Assembly: GCF_002097715.1 (NCBI RefSeq)
Contig: NZ_CP020737.1
Span: 2,914,001-2,978,000, forward strand
From: Burkholderia ubonensis subsp. mesacidophila
GTDB lineage: Bacteria; Pseudomonadota; Gammaproteobacteria; Burkholderiales; Burkholderiaceae
DNA length: 64,000 nucleotides
Direction of reading: 5' to 3'
In this document: one piece after another, positions 25,882-35,826 of the stretch
Layout: each line of letters starts with the position of its first letter
Position numbering within the stretch: position 1 is the first letter of the stretch
Made by a program: the position numbers and the translations under genes
Notes under the pieces: generated by a model
Databases searched by the model: none
Seen by the model: the letters and a program-made list of their open reading frames with translations, nothing else
Told to the model about the DNA's origin: nothing

Positions 25882-27075
25882 CTACATCGTCACGACATCG
25901 AGGACGGTTTTCTTTGCCTCCTTGAAGTCGTAGAGCGTAATCGCCCCCTCTTTCAGATCGCCGTTCGGGGCGAATGCGATGTGACCGATCACCCCGCGGT
26001 AGTCGGTCGACGGCATCGCAGCCAGCACCTTGGACGCCTCGATCGAGTTGGCGCGCTTCATTGCATCGACGATCACGTAGACCGCGTCATACGTGAACGG
26101 CGCGTAGATCTGCACCGGCGTGTGGAAACGGTCTTCATACTTCTTCTCGAAGTCCGCTCCTTTCTCCATCCGCGACAGGGCGAGCCCCGCCTCCGAACAG
26201 ATCAGGTTCTGCACCGCGTTGCCCGCGAGCTCGGCCACCTTGTCGGTACACACGCCGTCGCCGGCAAGGATTTTTGCTCCGATACCGAGCGCCATCGCCT
26301 GCTTCGCAAACGGGCCGCCCGTCGCGTCCATCCCGCCGTACATGATGACGTCCGGATGGTCACGCTTGATCTTCGTCAGGATCGCCTTGAAGTCCGTCGC
26401 GCGGTCGTTGGTCGCTTCGCGCGCGACGATCTGCGCGCCCGCCGCCTTGACGGTCTTCTCGAATTCGTCGGCAAGCCCCTTGCCGTAGGCGGTCGCGTCG
26501 TCGACGACCGCGAAGCGCTTCGCGTGGAGCGCATGCAGCGCGTAGTTGGCGAGCGCAGGGCCTTGCTGCGCGTCCGTCGCCACGACGCGGTAGGTGGTCT
26601 TGAACCCCTGCTTCGTATAGTCGGGGTTGGTCGAGGACGGTGAAATCTGCACGATGCCCGCGTCGCTGTAAATTTTCGACGCCGGGATCGACACCCCCGA
26701 ATTGAGGTGTCCCACCACGGCCACGACCCGGTCGTCGACCAACTTCTGTGCAACTTGCGTGCCCGTCTTCGGATCGGCCGCGTCGTCCTCGGCGACCAGT
26801 TCCAGCCGCACCGGGTGCGCGTCGATCGTCAGGCCATGCGCATTGATTTCCTCGATCGCCAAACGTGCCCCGTTTTCATTGTCCTTGCCGAGATGCGCGA
26901 TGCTGCCCGTCAACGGGGCGGCATGACCGATCTTGACGACGCGCACGTCGCTGGCCGGCGGTGCCGCGGACGCCGCAGCCTCCTTGCCCGCCCCGTCGTC
27001 GCTCTTTTTGCTGCAGGCGGCGAGCATTGCAACCGCAGCGGCGACGGACACGGCGTAAGCCAACTTCACATGCAT
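25882..27075 (-). CDS. livJ: Branched-chain amino acid-binding protein LivJ/LivK (putative lipoprotein)
   Basis: Periplasmic receptor of the liv importer. The 397-residue protein has a lipoprotein signal (MLAAC, Cys21), so in contrast to the soluble E. coli proteins it may be membrane-tethered. The binding domain shows typical blocks such as KIGHAAPLTGSIAHLGKDN and a Cys pair later that may form a disulfide. AGGAGA lies nine bases before ATG 27075. Which of Leu, Ile, Val or other amino acids it prefers cannot be read. Confidence 0.92.
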   Translation of the reverse strand: MHVKLAYAVSVAAAVAMLAACSKKSDDGAGKEAAASAAPPASDVRVVKIGHAAPLTGSIAHLGKDNENGARLAIEEINAHGLTIDAHPVRLELVAEDDAADPKTGTQVAQKLVDDRVVAVVGHLNSGVSIPASKIYSDAGIVQISPSSTNPDYTKQGFKTTYRVVATDAQQGPALANYALHALHAKRFAVVDDATAYGKGLADEFEKTVKAAGAQIVAREATNDRATDFKAILTKIKRDHPDVIMYGGMDATGGPFAKQAMALGIGAKILAGDGVCTDKVAELAGNAVQNLICSEAGLALSRMEKGADFEKKYEDRFHTPVQIYAPFTYDAVYVIVDAMKRANSIEASKVLAAMPSTDYRGVIGHIAFAPNGDLKEGAITLYDFKEAKKTVLDVVTM

Positions 27076-27290
27076 TAAATAGGTCTCCTGCGCCTTGCCA
27101 AAACCGGGTTCCACGGCCATTCAGGCCTGAAAACGGGCGAATTGTAACTCCATTTATAGAACGCCAATATTCCTGATTTGATGGGGTTTTCCTGCATTGC
27201 AACCAATTTTGAGACAAGGGTTTGGCGGCGAATAGCAACCCGGTTGCACCATCTGCGGGAATATCGGTTGCGATTACGGTTTCCACGTGC

Positions 27291-27318
27291 AAAAAAAAGC
27301 GCGCCCTGGGGCGCGCTT
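27291..27318 (-). terminator. Terminator after ispH
   Basis: A perfect 9-bp GC-rich stem with a four-base loop, followed on the minus strand by eight T, starts 27 bases after the ispH stop and separates it from livJ. Confidence 0.92.
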
Positions 27319-27344
27319 CGGTGTACCGCTCTGTGTACGGCGGA

Positions 27345-28325
27345 TCAGGCTGCGGGCGGCAGGTTCAGGCCGCGCGGCAGCGGGAACGACACGCTCTCCT
27401 CGATCCCGTCGAGCGCGCGGACGTTGCGCACGCCGAGTTCGCGCAGGCGCGCGATCACCGCCTGGGCGAGCACTTCGGGCGCCGACGCGCCGGCCGTCAC
27501 GCCGATGCGGCGCTTGCCGGCGACCCACGCCGGATCGATCTGGTCGGGCGCATCCACCATGTATGCCGCGACGCCGCGCTTCTCGGCCACTTCGCGCAGC
27601 CGGCTCGAGTTCGAGCTGTTCGGGCTGCCGACGACGATCACGACGTCGCACTGCGGCGCCATGAACTTCACCGCGTCCTGGCGGTTCTGCGTTGCATAGC
27701 AGATGTCCTGCTTCTTCGGCTCGCGGATCTTCGGGTATTTCGCCTTCAGCGCGGCGATGATCTCGGCCGCGTCGTCGACGGACAGCGTCGTCTGCGTGAC
27801 GAGCGCGATGCGCTCCGGATCGGCGAGCTCGAGCTTCTGCACGTCCTCGACGCTCTCGACGAGGTGCATGCCGCGCTCGACCTGGCCCATCGTGCCCTCG
27901 ACCTCCGGGTGCCCCTTGTGCCCGATCATCACGATGTCGACGCCATCCTGGCGCATCTTCGCCACTTCGACGTGCACCTTCGTGACGAGCGGGCACGTCG
28001 CGTCGTAGACGCGCAGCCCGCGCACGCCGGCTTCGTCGCGCACCGCCTTCGATACGCCGTGCGCGCTGAAGATCACGGTGTTGCCAGACGGCACTTCCTC
28101 GAGTTCCTCGACGAAAATCGCGCCCTTCTTCTTCAGGTCCTCGACCACGTACTTGTTGTGGACGATCTCGTGGCGCACGTAGATCGGCGCGCCGTACATC
28201 GCGATCGCGCGCTCGACGATCTCGATCGCGCGATCGACCCCCGCGCAGAAGCCGCGCGGCTGGGCCAGCAGGATTTCGGCGTCGGCGGCGACGGTCTGTC
28301 CGGACAGCGTATCGGTGGTGCTCAT
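27345..28325 (-). CDS. ispH: 4-hydroxy-3-methylbut-2-enyl diphosphate reductase IspH
   Basis: Last step of the MEP isoprenoid pathway, giving IPP and DMAPP. The 326-residue protein has the three cluster cysteines in [10 protein letters not shown] (Cys27), [11 protein letters not shown] and CYATQNRQ, and the conserved SAHGVS and [10 protein letters not shown] blocks. It starts two bases after the fkpB stop, the standard fkpB-ispH pairing. Confidence 0.96.
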   Translation of the reverse strand: MSTTDTLSGQTVAADAEILLAQPRGFCAGVDRAIEIVERAIAMYGAPIYVRHEIVHNKYVVEDLKKKGAIFVEELEEVPSGNTVIFSAHGVSKAVRDEAGVRGLRVYDATCPLVTKVHVEVAKMRQDGVDIVMIGHKGHPEVEGTMGQVERGMHLVESVEDVQKLELADPERIALVTQTTLSVDDAAEIIAALKAKYPKIREPKKQDICYATQNRQDAVKFMAPQCDVVIVVGSPNSSNSSRLREVAEKRGVAAYMVDAPDQIDPAWVAGKRRIGVTAGASAPEVLAQAVIARLRELGVRNVRALDGIEESVSFPLPRGLNLPPAA

Positions 28326-28327
28326 GA

Positions 28328-28783
28328 TTACAGGATCCCGATGATTTTCACTTCAAACGTGAGCGCTTGGCCCGCGAGCGGATGATTGAAGTCGAACAGC
28401 GCCGAGGTTTCGCCGACTTCCTTCAGCACCCCTGCATATCGACCGCCGTCCGGCGCGTTGAATTCGATCAGGTCGCCCGGCGTGAAGTCCTCGCCGATCA
28501 TCCCGTTCTCGCGCAGCGTCTTGAGCGTCACGCGCTGGAGCATGTCCGGATTTCGGGGCCCGAATGCCTGCTCGGGCGCTAGCTGATAAGTCGAATGGTC
28601 GCCCACCCGGAGCCCGACGAGAATCTGTTCCAGCGAAGGCGCCAGCTGCCCTGCGCCGAGCAGCAGCGTCGCGGGCTTGTCGGAAAAGGTGTTGACGATG
28701 TCGGCGCCGTCGGCCAGTGCCAGCCGGTAGTGCAGCGTGACGTGCGAACCGGGCTTCACTTCGGAAAGATCGATGAGGCTCAT
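28328..28783 (-). CDS. fkpB: FKBP-type peptidyl-prolyl isomerase FkpB (SlpA)
   Basis: A 151-residue cytosolic prolyl isomerase/chaperone of the SlyD/FkpB group. The FK506-binding core starts [12 protein letters not shown] and is interrupted by an insert-in-flap domain (about 60-120, with [14 protein letters not shown]), as in SlyD-like proteins, but without a metal-binding His-rich tail. It is the first gene of the fkpB-ispH operon and is divergent from radC across 139 bases. Confidence 0.92.
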   Translation of the reverse strand: MSLIDLSEVKPGSHVTLHYRLALADGADIVNTFSDKPATLLLGAGQLAPSLEQILVGLRVGDHSTYQLAPEQAFGPRNPDMLQRVTLKTLRENGMIGEDFTPGDLIEFNAPDGGRYAGVLKEVGETSALFDFNHPLAGQALTFEVKIIGIL

Positions 28784-28922
28784 GAATTACTCGTTCAGTC
28801 GGCGCCCGATGCGGCCGCGAGGCCCGGCGCAAAACCGACATTGTAAGTCACCTGAGCGCGCAAGGCGGAAAGTGCGACGACGTTGCACAGGCCTGCCTGC
28901 CCGCCACAATGGAGAATCAACC

Positions 28923-29666
28923 ATGCCGCAACAATTGTCGCCCTTCCGCGAATGCCGCGACGCCGACGCCGACACGCCGCGCGCGGCCGGGCGGCGCAAG
29001 CGCGCGCGACGGCCCGACCTGCCGCGCGAGCGGCTGCTCGAGCGCGGGCCGGCCGCGCTGTCCGACGACGAGCTGATCGTGCTGCTGCTCGGCACCGGCG
29101 TGCCCGGCCACAACGTATTCGACAGCGCGCGTGCGCTGCTCGAACACTTCGGCAAGTCGCTGCGCGGGCTGCTCGACGCGACCCCGGCCGATTTCCGCGG
29201 CCACCCGGGCATCGGCGAAGCCCGCATCGCCCGGCTGTCCGCGGTCGCCGAGCTCGCGCGGCGCGCGCTCGCGGAGAAGGCGCGCGAGCAGTTGCTGATC
29301 GATTCGCCCGGCGCGGTCGAGGACTACCTGCGGCTCGTGATCGGCACGCGCCCGTACGAAGTGTTCATGACCCTGTACCTCGACGCGCGCCACAGCCTCG
29401 TCGACAGCGAGGAAAGCGCGCGCGGCTCGCTGACGCGGATGGCCGTCTACCCGCGCGAGATCGTGCGCCGCGCGCTGTCGGTGAACGCCGCCGCGCTGGT
29501 CGTCGCGCACAACCACCCGTCCGGCGCGGTGCAGCCGAGCGCGGAGGACCGGCGCCTGACCCGCGTGCTGCGCGACGCGCTCGCCCTGTTCGACGTGCGG
29601 CTGCTGGATCACGTCGTCGTCGGCGCGACCGAAACGTTCTCGTTCGCGCGCGCCGGCTTGCTATAA
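28923..29666 (+). CDS. radC: RadC family JAB/MPN-domain protein
   Basis: A 247-residue RadC protein. The N-terminal half contains the helix-hairpin-helix-like segment with [14 protein letters not shown], and the C-terminal half the JAB1/MPN metalloprotease-like signature HNHPSG followed by SAEDRRLT. Its biological role is unresolved; the old link to DNA repair is doubtful. ATG 28923 starts 22 residues before the conserved domain, and the basic N-terminus (RRKRARRP) is unusual but of unknown meaning. Confidence 0.92.
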   Translation: MPQQLSPFRECRDADADTPRAAGRRKRARRPDLPRERLLERGPAALSDDELIVLLLGTGVPGHNVFDSARALLEHFGKSLRGLLDATPADFRGHPGIGEARIARLSAVAELARRALAEKAREQLLIDSPGAVEDYLRLVIGTRPYEVFMTLYLDARHSLVDSEESARGSLTRMAVYPREIVRRALSVNAAALVVAHNHPSGAVQPSAEDRRLTRVLRDALALFDVRLLDHVVVGATETFSFARAGLL

Positions 29667-29762
29667 ACTGTGCCAGGCCGCGCAGGCGGGCCCGCCGGGC
29701 CCGCACCGAGCGGCCTCCGGCAGGCGGCGCACGAGCGCCACGACGGCACGATGAAATTACGT

Positions 29763-29792
29763 TTGATTTTCCTGAACTTTTTCTGCTAGAAT
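29763..29792 (+). promoter_or_regulatory. Candidate sigma70 promoter of rpmB-rpmG
   Basis: TTGATT (29763-29768), 18 bases, TAGAAT (29787-29792). The leader to the rpmB start would be about 150 bases and holds no open frame that can be supported. Confidence 0.7.
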
Positions 29793-29947
29793 CGCCGTCT
29801 GTCTTTTTTCCAACCAGTTCTAGCCATCGAAGGGCCTTGTCTGTTAAGGGCTTGGGCGTTCTGAGTGCAGCTATGGATCACGTGGCTGCTCGATGAGAAC
29901 CTTCACCGGCGATCGAACCCCGAATTTAGCGTATTAGGAGTGCTCTC

Positions 29948-30181
29948 ATGGCACGCGTATGCCAAGTAACTGGGAAAGCGCCGATGAGCGGCAACAACGT
30001 TTCCCACGCAAACAACAAGACGAAGCGTCGCTTCCTGCCGAACCTGCAAAACCGCCGGTTCTGGGTGGAGAGCGAAAACCGCTGGGTGCGCCTGCGCGTC
30101 TCGAACGCCGGCCTGCGCCTGATCGACAAGAACGGCATCGATTCCGTGCTCGCTGACCTGCGCGCACGCGGCGAAGTCTAA
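29948..30181 (+). CDS. rpmB: 50S ribosomal protein L28
   Basis: A 77-residue basic protein starting [20 protein letters not shown], the standard L28 sequence, including [17 protein letters not shown]. It is a component of the large ribosomal subunit and is followed by rpmG after 17 bases, the usual pair. An AGGAG SD precedes the start. Confidence 0.98.
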
Positions 30182-30198
30182 GCCCAAGGAGCACAATC

Positions 30199-30366
30199 AT
30201 GGCAAAAGGCGCACGCGACAAGATCAAGCTCGAGTCGACCGCTGGTACGGGTCATTTCTACACGACCACGAAGAACAAGCGCAACATGCCGGAAAAGATG
30301 GCGATCAAGAAGTTCGATCCCGTCGTCCGCAAGCATGTGGAATACAAAGAAACCAAGATCAAGTAA
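30199..30366 (+). CDS. rpmG: 50S ribosomal protein L33
   Basis: A 55-residue protein beginning [20 protein letters not shown] and ending with EYKETKIK, the L33 sequence. The zinc-ligand cysteines found in some L33 forms are absent, so this is the zinc-independent (C-minus) form. It is preceded by AAGGAG and lies directly after rpmB in one transcript that ends at the terminator after it. Confidence 0.97.
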   Translation: MAKGARDKIKLESTAGTGHFYTTTKNKRNMPEKMAIKKFDPVVRKHVEYKETKIK

Positions 30367-30396
30367 TCTCCGGTTTCTACCAGCCTGACGGTGACC

Positions 30397-30430
30397 AAAA
30401 AGCCCCGCAATCGCGGGGCTTTTTGTTTTG
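30397..30430 (+). terminator. Terminator of rpmB-rpmG
   Basis: An 8-bp stem (AGCCCCGC / GCGGGGCT, short loop) at 30401-30420 followed by a T-rich run; starts 34 bases after the rpmG stop. Confidence 0.93.
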
Positions 30431-30526
30431 CGCGCACGCTTTTGGCCGACGCGGTATGCTCTCCCCTTTCCGCGGCTGCGCCGCCGGAATACACAAGATC
30501 AAGCGTGCAATGATGGAGATGCAGCA

Positions 30527-32113
30527 ATGAAATTCGACGTGGCGATCGTCGGCAGCGGCCTGGCAGGCCTGTCGGTCGCGCTCAATCTGGCCGACACGCG
30601 GCGGGTCGCGCTGATCGCGAAGCGTTCGATGATGGAAGGCGCGAGCGACAACGCGCAAGGCGGCATCGCCGCCGTGCTCGATTCCGCGGACAGCATCGAG
30701 AACCATGTCGACGACACGCTGGTCGCCGGCGGCGGCCTGTGCGACGAGAGCGCGACGCGCTACATCGTCGAGCATGGTCGCGAAGCGATCGAATGGCTGA
30801 TTTCGCAGGGCGTGCCGTTCACGAAGGACGACGCCGCCGAGCTCGGCTTTCACCTGACCCGCGAAGGCGGCCACAGCCACCGCCGCATCATCCACGCCGC
30901 CGACGCGACCGGGCACGCGGTGCTCGCGACGCTGTCCGAGCGCGCGCGCCGCCATCCGAACATCACGTTCCTCGAGAACCACCACGCGATCGACCTGATC
31001 ACGTCGGAGCGGCTCGGCCTGCCCGGCCGCCGCTGCCACGGCCTGTACGCGCTCGACGTCGACAGCGGCCGCACGGTCACGATCGAGGCGCCGCACACGG
31101 TGCTCGCTACCGGCGGCGCCGGCAAGGTCTACCTGTACACGACCAACCCGGACACCGCGACCGGCGACGGCATCGCGATGGCGTGGCGCGCGGGCTGCCG
31201 CGTCGCGAACATGGAGTTCATCCAGTTCCACCCGACCTGCCTGTTCCACCCTTACGCGAAGTCGTTCCTGATCTCCGAGGCGGTGCGCGGCGAAGGCGGC
31301 CTGCTGAAGCTGCCGGACGGCACGCGCTTCATGCCCGCGCACGACCCGCGCGAGGAACTGGCGCCGCGCGACATCGTCGCGCGCGCGATCGACTTCGAGA
31401 TCAAGAAGCGCGGGATCGACTGCGTGTACCTCGACATCAGCCACCAGCCGGAAGCGTTCCTGCGCGAACATTTCCCGACGATCCACGCGCGCTGCCTCGA
31501 GTTCGGCATCGACATCGCGAAGCAGCCGATTCCGGTCGTGCCGGCCGCGCACTACACGTGCGGCGGCGTCGTCACCGACCTGGCAGGCCGCACCGACCTC
31601 GCCGGCCTGTATGCGGTCGGCGAAACGTCGTATACGGGGCTGCACGGCGCTAACCGGCTCGCCAGCAACTCGCTGCTCGAATGCCTCGTGATCGGCCGTG
31701 CGGCAGCCGGAGCGATCGAGACGGCCGGCTTCGAGGTCGACTCGCCGGGCGCGCTGCCCGCGTGGGACGAGAGCCGCGTGTCGGATCCCGACGAGGAAGT
31801 CGTCGTCGCGCACAACTGGGACGAATTGCGGCGCCTGATGTGGAACTACGTCGGCATCGTGCGCACCGACAAGCGTCTCGAACGCGCGAAGCACCGGCTG
31901 TCGCTGTTGCGCGACGAGATCCACGAGTATTACGCGAATTTCCGCGTGAGCCGCGACCTGCTGGAGCTGCGCAACCTCGTCGACGTCGCGATGCTGATCG
32001 TCAAGAGCGCCCAGTCGCGACGCGAAAGCCGCGGGCTGCATTACAGCCGCGACTGGCCGCACGCGCTGCCGAAGGCGCTGCCGAGCGTGCTGATGCCGAA
32101 GGCGCGCCGATAA
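30527..32113 (+). CDS. nadB: L-aspartate oxidase NadB
   Basis: FAD enzyme that oxidises L-aspartate to iminoaspartate, the first step of de novo NAD synthesis. The 528-residue protein has the FAD motif GSGLAGLS near the N-terminus, the conserved [14 protein letters not shown], and the active-site region HPTCLFHP and GEGG. The C-terminal helical domain is complete. ATG 30527 begins [11 protein letters not shown]; the frame is open upstream. It converges on nadC-nadA across a shared terminator. Confidence 0.95.
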   Translation: MKFDVAIVGSGLAGLSVALNLADTRRVALIAKRSMMEGASDNAQGGIAAVLDSADSIENHVDDTLVAGGGLCDESATRYIVEHGREAIEWLISQGVPFTKDDAAELGFHLTREGGHSHRRIIHAADATGHAVLATLSERARRHPNITFLENHHAIDLITSERLGLPGRRCHGLYALDVDSGRTVTIEAPHTVLATGGAGKVYLYTTNPDTATGDGIAMAWRAGCRVANMEFIQFHPTCLFHPYAKSFLISEAVRGEGGLLKLPDGTRFMPAHDPREELAPRDIVARAIDFEIKKRGIDCVYLDISHQPEAFLREHFPTIHARCLEFGIDIAKQPIPVVPAAHYTCGGVVTDLAGRTDLAGLYAVGETSYTGLHGANRLASNSLLECLVIGRAAAGAIETAGFEVDSPGALPAWDESRVSDPDEEVVVAHNWDELRRLMWNYVGIVRTDKRLERAKHRLSLLRDEIHEYYANFRVSRDLLELRNLVDVAMLIVKSAQSRRESRGLHYSRDWPHALPKALPSVLMPKARR

Positions 32114-32132
32114 CGCCGCGCGCAGCACCAGG

Positions 32133-32170
32133 AAAAAAGCCGTTGGCGCGCGAACGCCAACGGCTTTTTT
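32133..32170. terminator. Bidirectional terminator between nadB and nadC
   Basis: A perfect 10-bp stem (arms 32139-32148 and 32155-32164) has an A-run before and a T-run after, so it serves both convergent genes. Confidence 0.93.
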
Positions 32171-32192
32171 GTCTGCGGATTGCGCCGCGCGG

Positions 32193-33077
32193 TCAGTCGA
32201 CGATGCGCATCGAATAATCGGTCGCGCGCACGTCCTTCGTCAGCGCGCCGATCGAGATGCGATCGACGCCGGTCTCGGCGAACATGCGCACCGTATCGAA
32301 ATTGACGCCGCCCGACACTTCGAGCACGGCCTTGGCCGCAGCCACGCGCACCGCCTCGCGCATCATGTCGAGTGTGAAGTTGTCGAGCAGCACCGACTGC
32401 GCGCCGTGCGCGAGCGCCGTGTCGAGCTGCGCGAGCGTCTCGACCTCGACCTGCACCGGCACGCCCGCGTTCAGCGCGAACGCCGCGTCGAGCGCTTCGC
32501 CGACCCCGCCTGCGGCCGCAATGTGGTTCTCCTTGATCAGGATCCCGTCGTACAGCGCGAGCCGCTGGTTCGCGCCGCCGCCGACCCGCACCGCGTACTT
32601 CTGCGCGAGCCGCAGGCCCGGCAGCGTCTTGCGCGTATCGAGGATCTGCGCGCGCGTGCCCTCGACCCGGTCGACGTAGCGGCGCGTCGCCGTCGCGACG
32701 CCGGACAGCAATTGCAGGAAGTTCAGCCCGTTGCGCTCGGCGGTCAGCAGCGCGCGCGCCGGGCCTTCGAGTTCGCAGACCGTCGAATCGGCCTTCATCC
32801 GGTCGCCTTCGCGATACTGCCAGCGCACGTCGATCGTCGGATCGATGCGGTGCATCACCGCGTCGAACCAGGGCACGCCGCACAGCACGGCCTCTTCGCG
32901 CACGATGATGCGCGCACGGCGGCGCTCGCCGGCCGGCACGAGCCGCCCGGTCTGGTCGCCCGCGCCGACGTCCTCGGCAATCGCATCGGCGACGTTGCGC
33001 GCGAGCGCGTCGTCGAACGCGGCGCCGTACTGCGCGCGGATCGTTTCGAAAAGCGGGGAAACGGCGCTGGTCGTCAT
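32193..33077 (-). CDS. nadC: Nicotinate-nucleotide pyrophosphorylase (carboxylating) NadC
   Basis: Quinolinate phosphoribosyltransferase, third step of NAD synthesis. The 294-residue protein has the conserved [16 protein letters not shown] and [10 protein letters not shown] blocks and [19 protein letters not shown]. Its ATG overlaps the nadA stop by four bases, so translation is coupled. The ORF is open far upstream in nadA but the domain starts here. Confidence 0.96.
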   Translation of the reverse strand: MTTSAVSPLFETIRAQYGAAFDDALARNVADAIAEDVGAGDQTGRLVPAGERRRARIIVREEAVLCGVPWFDAVMHRIDPTIDVRWQYREGDRMKADSTVCELEGPARALLTAERNGLNFLQLLSGVATATRRYVDRVEGTRAQILDTRKTLPGLRLAQKYAVRVGGGANQRLALYDGILIKENHIAAAGGVGEALDAAFALNAGVPVQVEVETLAQLDTALAHGAQSVLLDNFTLDMMREAVRVAAAKAVLEVSGGVNFDTVRMFAETGVDRISIGALTKDVRATDYSMRIVD

Positions 33078-34210
33078 GCCGCCCCCACGTTCGCGAACAG
33101 TTGCTGGTCGCGCTGCAGGTCGCCGCTCGTCTGCACGCGCTTCTTGTGGGCGGCCGCGAACTCGAGCATCCGGTCGATCGGCAGGCGCGCGCGCGCGCCG
33201 ATCGCCGGGTCGACGAAGATCTCGTTGTGGCCGCGCTCGAGCACGTCCGCGAGGTTCGCGAGGCCGTTCATCGCCATCCACGGGCAGTGCGCGCAGCTCT
33301 TGCAGGTCGCGCTGTTGCCGGCCGTCGGCGCCGCGATGAAGGTCTTGCCCGGCGCCGCGAGCTGCATCTTGTGCAGGATGCCGAGATCGGTCGCGACGAT
33401 GAAATGCGTCGCGTCCAGCTTCACCGCCGCGTCGATCAGCTGCGTGGTCGAGCCGACGACGTCGGCCAGCGCGACGACGTTCTCCGGCGATTCCGGATGG
33501 ACGAGCACCTTCGCGTCCGGGTATTCGGCGCGCAGCAGGTCGAGCTCGATGCCCTTGAATTCGTCGTGCACGAGACACGAACCCTGCCACAGCAGCATGT
33601 CCGCGCCGGTTTTCTTCTGGATGTAGCTGCCGAGATGGCGATCCGGCGCCCAGATGATTTTCTCGCCGCGGGCGTGGAGATCCGCGACGATCTCGAGGCC
33701 GATCGACGACGTGACCATCCAGTCCGCGCGCGCCTTCACGGCGGCGCTGGTGTTCGCGTAGACGACGACGGTGCGGTCCGGGTGCGCATCGCAGAACGCG
33801 GAGAATTCGTCGGCCGGACAGCCGAGATCGAGCGAACAGGTGGCGTCGAGGTCCGGCATCAGGATCCGTTTGCCCGGGCTCAGGATCTTCGCGGTTTCGC
33901 CCATGAAGCGCACGCCCGCGACGACGAGCGTCTGCGCGTCGTGGTCGCGGCCGAAGCGGGCCATTTCGAGCGAATCGGCGACGCATCCGCCGGTTTCGTC
34001 GGCGAGTTCCTGCAATTCGGCGTCCACGTAATAGTGCGCGACCAGGACTGCCTTCTCACGGGCCAGCAACGCCTTGATGCGCGCCTTCAGCGCGGCGCGC
34101 TCCTCGGGGGACGGCGTCTCGGGCACCTTGGCCCATGCCTGCCCGACGCCGCAGACGGCGCCTGCCGCGACTGGCCGGTCGTACTCGACGGGTTTGATCG
34201 TCGATTGCAT
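33074..34210 (-). CDS. nadA: Quinolinate synthase NadA
   Basis: Condenses iminoaspartate with dihydroxyacetone phosphate to quinolinate, using a [4Fe-4S] cluster. Conserved cysteine regions include [22 protein letters not shown] and [13 protein letters not shown]. The protein is about 378 residues from ATG 34210; this start is favoured because AGGAG lies eight bases before it, while the ATG at 34216 is too close to that SD. nadA-nadC form an operon that converges on nadB, so all three de novo genes are clustered. Confidence 0.95.
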   Translation of the reverse strand: MQSTIKPVEYDRPVAAGAVCGVGQAWAKVPETPSPEERAALKARIKALLAREKAVLVAHYYVDAELQELADETGGCVADSLEMARFGRDHDAQTLVVAGVRFMGETAKILSPGKRILMPDLDATCSLDLGCPADEFSAFCDAHPDRTVVVYANTSAAVKARADWMVTSSIGLEIVADLHARGEKIIWAPDRHLGSYIQKKTGADMLLWQGSCLVHDEFKGIELDLLRAEYPDAKVLVHPESPENVVALADVVGSTTQLIDAAVKLDATHFIVATDLGILHKMQLAAPGKTFIAAPTAGNSATCKSCAHCPWMAMNGLANLADVLERGHNEIFVDPAIGARARLPIDRMLEFAAAHKKRVQTSGDLQRDQQLFANVGAA

Positions 34211-34231
34211 CTCCATATCTCCTGTCGGTGG

Positions 34232-34378
34232 GAGTTAGTGCTTTAGCACTTACTCCCACCCCATGCTTCGCGGTCGACCAGAGTTAGTGCTTTAGCGCTT
34301 ACTCTGGTCCCATCCTTCGCGGTCGACCAGAGTTGGCGCTTTAGCGCTTACTCCGGCCCCATGCTTTGCGATCGCCCA
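34232..34378. repeat. Three tandem 49-bp hairpin-bearing repeats
   Basis: Units begin at 34232, 34281 and 34330, exactly 49 bases apart. Each starts with an imperfect inverted repeat (GAGTTAGTGC, TTTA, then GCACTTACTC in unit 1; units 2 and 3 have compensating G/C changes) followed by a more variable spacer with CGGTCGACCA. Units are similar but not identical. They lie between the desaturase terminator and nadA, within 20 bases of the nadA SD. I recall similar elements in other Burkholderia genomes, but this is memory, not a search. Confidence 0.9.
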
Positions 34379-34382
34379 AAAG

Positions 34383-34407
34383 AAAAAACCCCGCCAGCGC
34401 GGGGTTT
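34383..34407 (-). terminator. Terminator after the desaturase gene
   Basis: An 8-bp stem (AACCCCGC / GCGGGGTT, four-base loop) followed on the minus strand by a T-run; 32 bases beyond the desaturase stop. Confidence 0.9.
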
Positions 34408-34438
34408 GTGACGTCCTGAGATTCTAATCGATTTCGAA

Positions 34439-35635
34439 TCAGGCGTAGCGGCGCAGGCGCATCGCGAATTCCTGCAATGCCTTGATGCCGCTTTGTTCGG
34501 CGCGATGGCACCAATCCTGCAATTGGGCCAGCAGCTGTTCGCGCGACGCGGTCGAACGATCCCAGATTGCCGCGAGATCCTGGCGCAGCTGGAAGTACGT
34601 CTGCAGCTTCTGGCTGTTCGCGAAAATCTCCGGCAGCAGCTTCTTCTGCGGCTCGTCGAGCCCGTCCGCATCCTTGTGGAACCACTTGCGCGCACCGCGC
34701 ATCAGCTGGTACTTCTCGCCCGAACCAAGTTCCTTCAGACGCACGAGTTCCTGACGGTACGCCCGCTTGACGGCCTTGCCGTAGCGCGCCATCACCTCGT
34801 AGCGGTTCGACAGCACGGCCTGCAGCGTTTCCTGGTCGAGCACCGTCTTCGGCTTGTTCAGGCGCGGCGTCGGCGCGACCTTCTTCACCTTCGCGAGACC
34901 GAACGCGGACATGATGCGGATGTACATCCAGCCGATGTCGAACTCGTACCACTTGTTCGACAGCTTCGCGGACGTCGCGAACGTGTGGTGGTTGTTGTGC
35001 AGTTCCTCGCCGCCGATCACGATGCCCCACGGGAACAGGTTCGTGCTCGCATCAGCCGAGTTGAAGTTGCGGTAGCCCCAGAAGTGGCCGAAACCGTTGA
35101 CGACGCCCGCCGCCCAGAACGGGATCCAGACCATCTGCACGGCCCACACGGTCAGGCCGAGCACGCCGAACAGCGCGACGTCGATCACCATCATCAGGCT
35201 GACGCCGAGAATCGGGTACTTCGAGTAGATGTTGCGCTCGATCCAGTCGTTCGGCGTGCCGTGGCCGAACTTGCGCATCGTCTCTTCGTTCTTCGCTTCC
35301 GCACGGTACAGCTCGGCGCCTTCGAGGAACACCTTCCAGATGCCGCGCGTCTGCGGGCTGTGCGGATCTTCCTCGGTCTCGCACTTCGCGTGGTGCTTGC
35401 GGTGAATCGCCGCCCACTGGCCGGTCAGCATCCCGGTCGTCATCCACAGCCAGAGGCGGAAGAAATGGCTGGCGATCGGGTGCAGCTCCAGCGCGCGGTG
35501 CGCCTGGCAGCGATGCAGGTAGACCGTCACCCCGATGATCGTCACGTGCGTGACGGCGAGCGCGAACAGCACGATCTGCCACCACGAGAAGCGCAGGAGC
35601 CCGTGAGCAAGAAAGTCGAGCAGGGAATTCAACAA
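34439..35635 (-). CDS. Membrane fatty-acid (acyl-CoA delta-9 type) desaturase with extra C-terminal domain
   Basis: Introduces a double bond into fatty acyl chains using a di-iron centre in the membrane. The three His boxes are HRCQAH (41-46), HRKHH (78-82) and HNNHH (213-217). With the TTG start at 35635 (AGG eight bases upstream) it has 398 residues; a GTG at 35668 has no SD. Residues beyond about 260 form a soluble helical extension whose end (LRQDLAAIWDRSTASREQLL onward) resembles the C-terminus of ISL3-family transposases. The 158 bases upstream hold no gene. Confidence 0.88.
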   Translation of the reverse strand: MLNSLLDFLAHGLLRFSWWQIVLFALAVTHVTIIGVTVYLHRCQAHRALELHPIASHFFRLWLWMTTGMLTGQWAAIHRKHHAKCETEEDPHSPQTRGIWKVFLEGAELYRAEAKNEETMRKFGHGTPNDWIERNIYSKYPILGVSLMMVIDVALFGVLGLTVWAVQMVWIPFWAAGVVNGFGHFWGYRNFNSADASTNLFPWGIVIGGEELHNNHHTFATSAKLSNKWYEFDIGWMYIRIMSAFGLAKVKKVAPTPRLNKPKTVLDQETLQAVLSNRYEVMARYGKAVKRAYRQELVRLKELGSGEKYQLMRGARKWFHKDADGLDEPQKKLLPEIFANSQKLQTYFQLRQDLAAIWDRSTASREQLLAQLQDWCHRAEQSGIKALQEFAMRLRRYA

Positions 35636-35826
35636 GGCAGTTACCTGTGGAGTGAACGACGCCGGCACGCACCGGCGTCAGAAAAATGAAAGCATACCGC
35701 TGGATAGACCAGAATTTTACTTCAACCGTTCCAAGTCTTTGTAAAAAATGACTATTTCTTGCCTTGACGCAACGCCGCCAGTCCATCGGCGGACTCCGCC
35801 GGCCCGGCGCTCCGCGTCTGGCCGGC

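Noticed and set aside
28857..28922. Extended N-terminus of RadC starting upstream at 28737
   Set aside because: The upstream part of the frame overlaps the fkpB start region and shows no RadC similarity; ATG 28923 is the normal start.
34232..34378. Tandem repeats as a CRISPR array
   Set aside because: The units are near-identical throughout, with no unique spacers, only three copies and no cas genes.
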